NCBI GenBank assembly: GCA_005223375.1
Contig: RXOD01006314.1
Location: 1-10,707, forward strand
From: Amoebophrya sp. AT5.2
Taxonomy: Eukaryota > Sar > Dinophyceae > Syndiniales > Amoebophryaceae
DNA: 10,707 nt
Direction: 5' to 3'
In this document: one piece after another, positions 7,602-10,707 of the stretch
Layout of the letters: each line of letters opens with the position of its first letter
Numbering within the stretch: position 1 is the stretch's first letter
Made by a program: the position numbers and the translations under genes
The notes under the pieces: generated by a model
What the model saw: the letters and a program-made list of their open reading frames with translations, nothing else
What the model was told of the DNA's origin: nothing
Database searches by the model: none

Positions 7602-8956
7602 TTAATAAAGTTCCGGAAGCATCCCTGGGGCTGGAACCTCCCTCTGCCCCATTACGTTTTGCATTTTTCCTTTTTGGTGGTACATCTGGGCCCGGTTCTG
7701 GTCCATCACGCCTTCCATCCTCACCAAAATCGGATCCTGCTCCGTCAGCTGGTCGTGAATCGTGTTTGCCTGCTGGTGCAGCGCGTCCAGCAGTTCGTCT
7801 ATCACGTCTAGCCGTGTGTTGGTGGCCACGTCGTACTTTCCGTCCCGAGTCTTGTTCTCCGCCCGAAGCAGCCGCTTTTGCGCCCGCAGGTTTTTCCGCA
7901 ACCCGAGTTGGACGCGCCCGTCAACCCAGACGTCGTGCACCCCAAGACGAATGTACTCGAGACAGGACTGAATGCCCTTCACCCAGTTCGCCTGTTCGTT
8001 TTTATTTCGTACTTTTGTTTAGCTACTTTAATAAGATTGATATGATGCATGGCATGTCCATGTCGCCATGTTTGTTGCGGGCTTGAAGAAGATGCCACAG
8101 CCCCTTCCTGAAATCAAGAAAAACCAGCTTGACAGTATTTATACGTATCCTCTTTTTTTACCTGTGCGTGCGGGCTCGGCGTGTCGAACAGCCAGGGTGT
8201 CTCTTCGTGTGCGTCCGAAAACACCGCGAAGCCCCCCGGTTTTTTCCAGAAGAGCTTCCCAAGGTACTGCGGCGCGTCCGGGTCGTTGAACAGCGTCAAA
8301 TAACTCGTTCTCGTCAGCGTGTACTCGTCGAAAAACTCACCGGAGTACTCGTCGTCGGCCAGCGAGAGCAGGTTGCCGTGGCACATCATGTAGGCCTTCT
8401 CCCACTTCACCTGCCCGCTGCCGTTTGGTGCCGCGTTGTACTTCACCCAGCCCTGCCAGAATATCGGGTAGTTGTACGGCGACACCGGCTGCAGCTTCGC
8501 GTCCTCAAACTTCCGGTCGCTGAGGTACCCCCCGCCCGTGAGTCCCTGCATGTGGCCCAGGATCTTCTCCCCCTTCTGCAGGTTTTCGTTGATGTGGTCC
8601 TGCCGCTCCAGGATGCGCAGCATGGCCGACGTGTTCTCGTCGAGCCCGTCCGAAACTGCCTCGGCCGTGTCGTTTGCGGTCTCCAGCTCCTCGATCACGC
8701 GGTCCAGCGCGTCCACGTTTTGCTCCTTCATGCGCGCCACCTCGTCCCGTTTCTCGCGCATGGATGAGAGCCCGTCGAAATACATCATCGGCTGCGCGTC
8801 CCCGCTGCCAGCAAGGAAGGCGCTGACCCGGGGGACCTGCTCATTGTTCTCATCCTCCTCGCCCCCGCCACCGTCGGCGAAGTCGAAATCGAACAGGTCG
8901 CCGAACAACGAGTCGTCCCGACCGACGCGGGAGGCTTTCGTCTTCTTCCGAGGCAT
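7602..8956 (-). CDS. SNAP-25-like Qb-PH-Qc SNARE with inserted PH-type domain
   Basis: Exon 1 8956-8162, phase-0 intron 8161-7992 (170 bp, GTAAAA...AACAG), exon 2 7991-7602; 394 residues. Order: basic start; FGDLFDFDF (18-26); acidic linker; Qb SNARE helix about 62-137 (VIEELETAND, LDENTSAMLRILERQ); PH-type domain about 166-283, with WQGWVKY, VKWEKAYMM, alternating strands, LFDTPSPHAQ and the closing helix with its conserved Trp (W268, NWVKGIQ); linker EYIRLGVHDVW-D-RVQ; Qc SNARE helix about 325-378 with zero-layer Q350 (LTEQD). SNAP-25 proteins supply two helices to the four-helix bundle that fuses vesicles with target membranes. Here the loop that usually carries palmitoylated Cys is replaced by a PH-like fold, which may bind phosphoinositides or proteins. 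The Qb zero-layer residue is N108 instead of Gln. No transmembrane segment. Splicing restores the PH helix exactly, which supports the model. A paralogue lies upstream at 10355-10707. Confidence 0.85.
7992..8161 (-). other. Phase-0 intron inside the PH-type domain
   Basis: Donor CAG|GTAAAAAAAG and acceptor GAACAG|GCG. Removing it joins PSPHAQ to ANWVKGIQ, rebuilding the end of the last strand region and the closing helix of the PH-type fold. Reading through instead gives 15 unrelated residues and a stop at 8114. Confidence 0.85.
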
Positions 8957-9089
8957 CGCAATAAAGAGCCGCTGCCCGCGCTAGAGGCGAAAGTGACCCA
9001 AAACCGCGAACAAAAGCTGCCCACAAAGGGGCCAGCGCACGTTAATGTTATTTAATCTATCATCATTACTTTCGCAAATTCATGCGTAG
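8957..9089 (-). promoter_or_regulatory. Upstream region of the SNARE gene
   Basis: Holds the presumed leader and core promoter of the gene starting at 8956 (start context TTGCGATGCC). I see no TATA element or other recognisable site, so this is assigned by position only. Confidence 0.25.
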
Positions 9090-9690
9090 CATCGGTATTT
9101 TTATGGTAAGTTCAGGGTCGGTCCTGGTTTCAGAAGAGAATTGCCGAGCCTTGACTGAATCTGAAAAAACGAGCGTTAAAATTTTTCATACACCTCCTAA
9201 TTTTGAGTACACTGTGAGTGCCTGCAAAAGAGCCAGCACATCCTTCTCGGACAGATAAATATTACTCGAGCGCAGACAGAAGACAGCCACTGTCACAGTC
9301 CGACATGTCACTGTCACGTTTTTTTTTTTCGACATCGGATTCATTTTTTCGCGCAGCACCAGGACCAGCACAGAAGGGCTATTACTTACTTGTAGTTGTA
9401 CGGACATCCTTGGCCGCAAGCAGAGAAAAGGACAAGTCTGCATATGTGCCGATGCCATTGCCACGACAACTACAACCGATCTTCCCGATACCATTGCTCA
9501 AGTACACGCTGCAAAAAGAAACTGACCTGTCAGACGTCGCTAAATCGCCGACAGTAGACATCACCCTCCGCAATCTGCTCCTGCAGAATCACCCCAATTT
9601 GTACGTCAATTTGGTAATATTGCATCGCCGAAACAAAACCGCATGGTGTCAATTTACATTTAAGAGGATGTTGTGATCGTGGCGTCTGTC
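9090..9690 (-). other. Coding-like signals of an unresolved small gene
   Basis: Several minus-strand pieces look like exons but cannot be joined with confidence. They are: ATG 9561 to a CAG|GTCAGT donor ending at 9527 (MSTVGDLATSD); a following stretch ending at a GTAAGTAATA donor near 9391, where one frame reads CGQGCPYNY and another reads RSVVVVVAMASAHMQ; and a strong acceptor CGTTTTTTCAG near 9160 followed by IQSRLGNSLLKPGPTLNLP and a stop. A separate open frame just upstream reads YYQIDVQIGVILQEQIAEGDV (split across 9625-9560). On the plus strand a 152-codon frame (9218-9676) covers the same bases but shows no recognisable domain. A short intron-containing minus-strand gene is the likeliest reading. 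Confidence 0.3.
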
Positions 9691-9714
9691 TCTGCCACCG
9701 AGACAATCAGTAAA

Positions 9715-9738
9715 ACTAACACTAACAGTAACACTAAC
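9715..9738 (+). repeat. Four-unit ACTAAC hexamer array
   Basis: ACTAAC, ACTAAC, AGTAAC, ACTAAC in tandem, preceded by a partial unit. The unit matches the core of a common intron branch-point motif (CTAAC), but no plus-strand exon is evident next to it, so it is listed only as a short tandem repeat. Confidence 0.7.
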
Positions 9739-9745
9739 AGAGCAG

Positions 9746-9766
9746 CATGCTAGTAAACTTAGCATG
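9746..9766. repeat. 7-bp stem inverted repeat
   Basis: CATGCTA and TAGCATG flank the 7-base loop GTAAACT, eight bases after the hexamer array. It could fold as a small hairpin in DNA or RNA. No known element is recognised. Confidence 0.5.
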
Positions 9767-10354
9767 ATCCGTAAAATCCGCGTGAAAATCTAGTATAGTG
9801 ATCAAAATCCTGGAAAGAAAGAAAAAGAATGAAAAGGCAAAGTTGAGTTGACCAAATCATGCAAAATTTAGTATGAGCGAAAATCAGCCAGAAAATGTGA
9901 TACATAGAGATGTCGCCTCTGGTCTACGGCCCGAAGGATAGCAGTAACGCGGCCATCCCGCTTCTTCAGACCACACATGTTCCTGTTCTATGGGAGTGGC
10001 ACCTCCTTTGGGCGATATCTATGAATGTCCGCAAAGAAAAACCTCTCACGCAGCGCATGCGTGACTGACTTGTAGCGCTCGCGCTCTACCACAATTCCCC
10101 GCTTCCTGGAGCTACGCGCTGCCAGTTGCACGTAGCTGCTGTGAAGGTGATCGAAGAGCACACTCACACTTAATGATGCAAACAGAAAAAGCGAAATTTC
10201 AGCTGAATCGCCGCTCCTCCTAGCCTCCAGCAGCAGGCAATCACAGGGATGATGAACTGTCTAAACCTACTATATCATGGTCCTCATAAACATCCGTCGC
10301 CGGAACCACCCACGCCGCCGACGGCTACCGCCCCGGCCGCCAGGAGCAGACTTC
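9767..10354. other. Spacer downstream of the partial SNARE gene, with hairpins
   Basis: A-rich from 9767 to 9910, then GC-balanced. No supported open frame. Between 10046 and 10137 there are three neighbouring inverted repeats: TCACGCA/TGCGTGA (10046-10064), an imperfect GTAG...CTAC stem (about 10071-10089), and AGCTACG/CGTAGCT (10110-10137). They could belong to a structured RNA or to the 3' untranslated region of the SNARE gene. I tried to match tRNA, 5S rRNA, U1, U6 and spliced-leader signatures and found none. Confidence 0.35.
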
Positions 10355-10707
10355 CTAGATCCAGTTTTTGTCCGATTCCTTCATGATTCCCTTCATCTTG
10401 TTCCCTTGGTCGTGCATGTCTTTCCTTGCTGCCGTTGTGTTGTCCTGCATCTTCTTGATGTATTGGTCCTGGTTGTCGATCTTCTGCCCGATCTGGCGCG
10501 CCTTGCCATCCAAAACGTCGAGCAGGTCGTCCACGTCGTCCAGTTGCTGATTGGCCCGGTTGTCGTACTTGTCGTCCTTCTTGCCCTTCACCAGCTTGTC
10601 CCGCGCCTTGATGTTTTTCGCCGACCCCGCCTGCACGCGGGGGTCGGACCACACCTGGTGGATCCCGAGCCGGAGGTACTCCATCTTTGAGACGGATTCG
10701 CTCCCAT
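10355..10707 (-). CDS. SNAP-25-like SNARE, C-terminal part, cut by window edge
   Basis: The minus-strand frame is open from the right edge to TAG at 10355-10357 (about 116 residues visible). It begins in what should be the closing helix of a PH-type domain, by alignment with the gene at 7602-8956. It continues through the shared linker MEYLRLGIHQVWSDPRVQAG (aligned with LEYIRLGVHDVWVDGRVQLG) and a Lys-rich stretch into a Qc SNARE helix: DDVDDLLDVLDGKARQIG, then KIDNQDQYIKKM with the zero-layer Gln in NQD, then RKDMHDQGNKMKGIM. It resembles the SNAP-25 Qc helix even more closely than its neighbour does. The protein ends ESDKNWI with no membrane anchor in frame. The ATG at 10684 is internal, since the frame continues above it. 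The N-terminal Qb and PH parts are expected beyond the window but not seen. Same strand as its paralogue; probably an old tandem duplication. Confidence 0.8.
   Translation of the reverse strand, partial: GSESVSKMEYLRLGIHQVWSDPRVQAGSAKNIKARDKLVKGKKDDKYDNRANQQLDDVDDLLDVLDGKARQIGQKIDNQDQYIKKMQDNTTAARKDMHDQGNKMKGIMKESDKNWI

Noticed and set aside
7424..8086. 220-codon plus-strand frame
   Set aside because: Most of it is antisense to the Qc SNARE exon, whose product has a recognisable fold.
8129..8984. Plus-strand frames of 212 and 170 codons
   Set aside because: Antisense to the Qb-PH exon; the Val/Leu/Arg-rich and Ser-rich products are shadow artefacts.
9931..10000. 5S rRNA-like string GTCTACGGCC
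   Set aside because: Only the first ten bases resemble some 5S genes; internal control elements and the closing stem are absent.
1..10707. CRISPR array, transposase, viral or prophage genes
   Set aside because: No spaced direct repeats, no terminal inverted repeats framing an ORF, and no transposase, integrase or capsid-like product were seen.

Overview
The window looks like a piece of a nuclear genome from a microbial eukaryote. Coding stretches are interrupted by short introns (about 70-170 bp), stops are standard TAA/TAG/TGA, third codon positions are GC-rich in genes, and the clearest products are eukaryotic membrane-fusion proteins (Qb/Qc SNAREs). Every gene I can support reads on the minus strand, so the window is a one-way gene cluster with short spacers. 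This, with unusual-looking intron donors, would fit an alveolate such as a dinoflagellate relative, but no marker proves it, and I found no dinoflagellate spliced-leader remnant.

Layout in the direction of transcription (right to left): (1) 10355-10707, the C-terminal part of a SNAP-25-like SNARE, cut by the window edge; (2) 9090-9690, coding-like signals I could not resolve, preceded by hairpins and a small hexamer array; (3) 7602-8956, a complete two-exon SNAP-25-like protein in which a PH-type domain sits between the Qb and Qc SNARE helices; (4) 5523-6887, a long disordered protein with phosphorylation-type motifs and a basic, RGG-like C-terminus; (5) 4893-5253, a small membrane protein; (6) 3806-4811, a four-exon gene for a very acidic protein with repeated W-GEGEA units, all of whose introns begin GTACTT in phase 2; (7) 2825-3356, a coding region whose frame steps by one base at least three and probably four times, so a pseudogene or an indel-rich assembly stretch; (8) 1746-2279, an intact 177-residue orphan protein; (9) 1-1323, exons of a gene running off the left edge.

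The most interesting content is the pair of co-oriented SNARE genes (items 1 and 3). They share a conserved linker and Qc helix. The complete one has the order acidic/Phe motif, Qb helix with Asn in place of the central Gln, PH-type domain, conserved linker, Qc helix. This suggests a SNAP-25 variant that reaches membranes through a PH domain rather than a lipidated Cys cluster. The remaining genes have no evident link to that role. Exon boundaries and functions come from reading the sequence only; no search was run.
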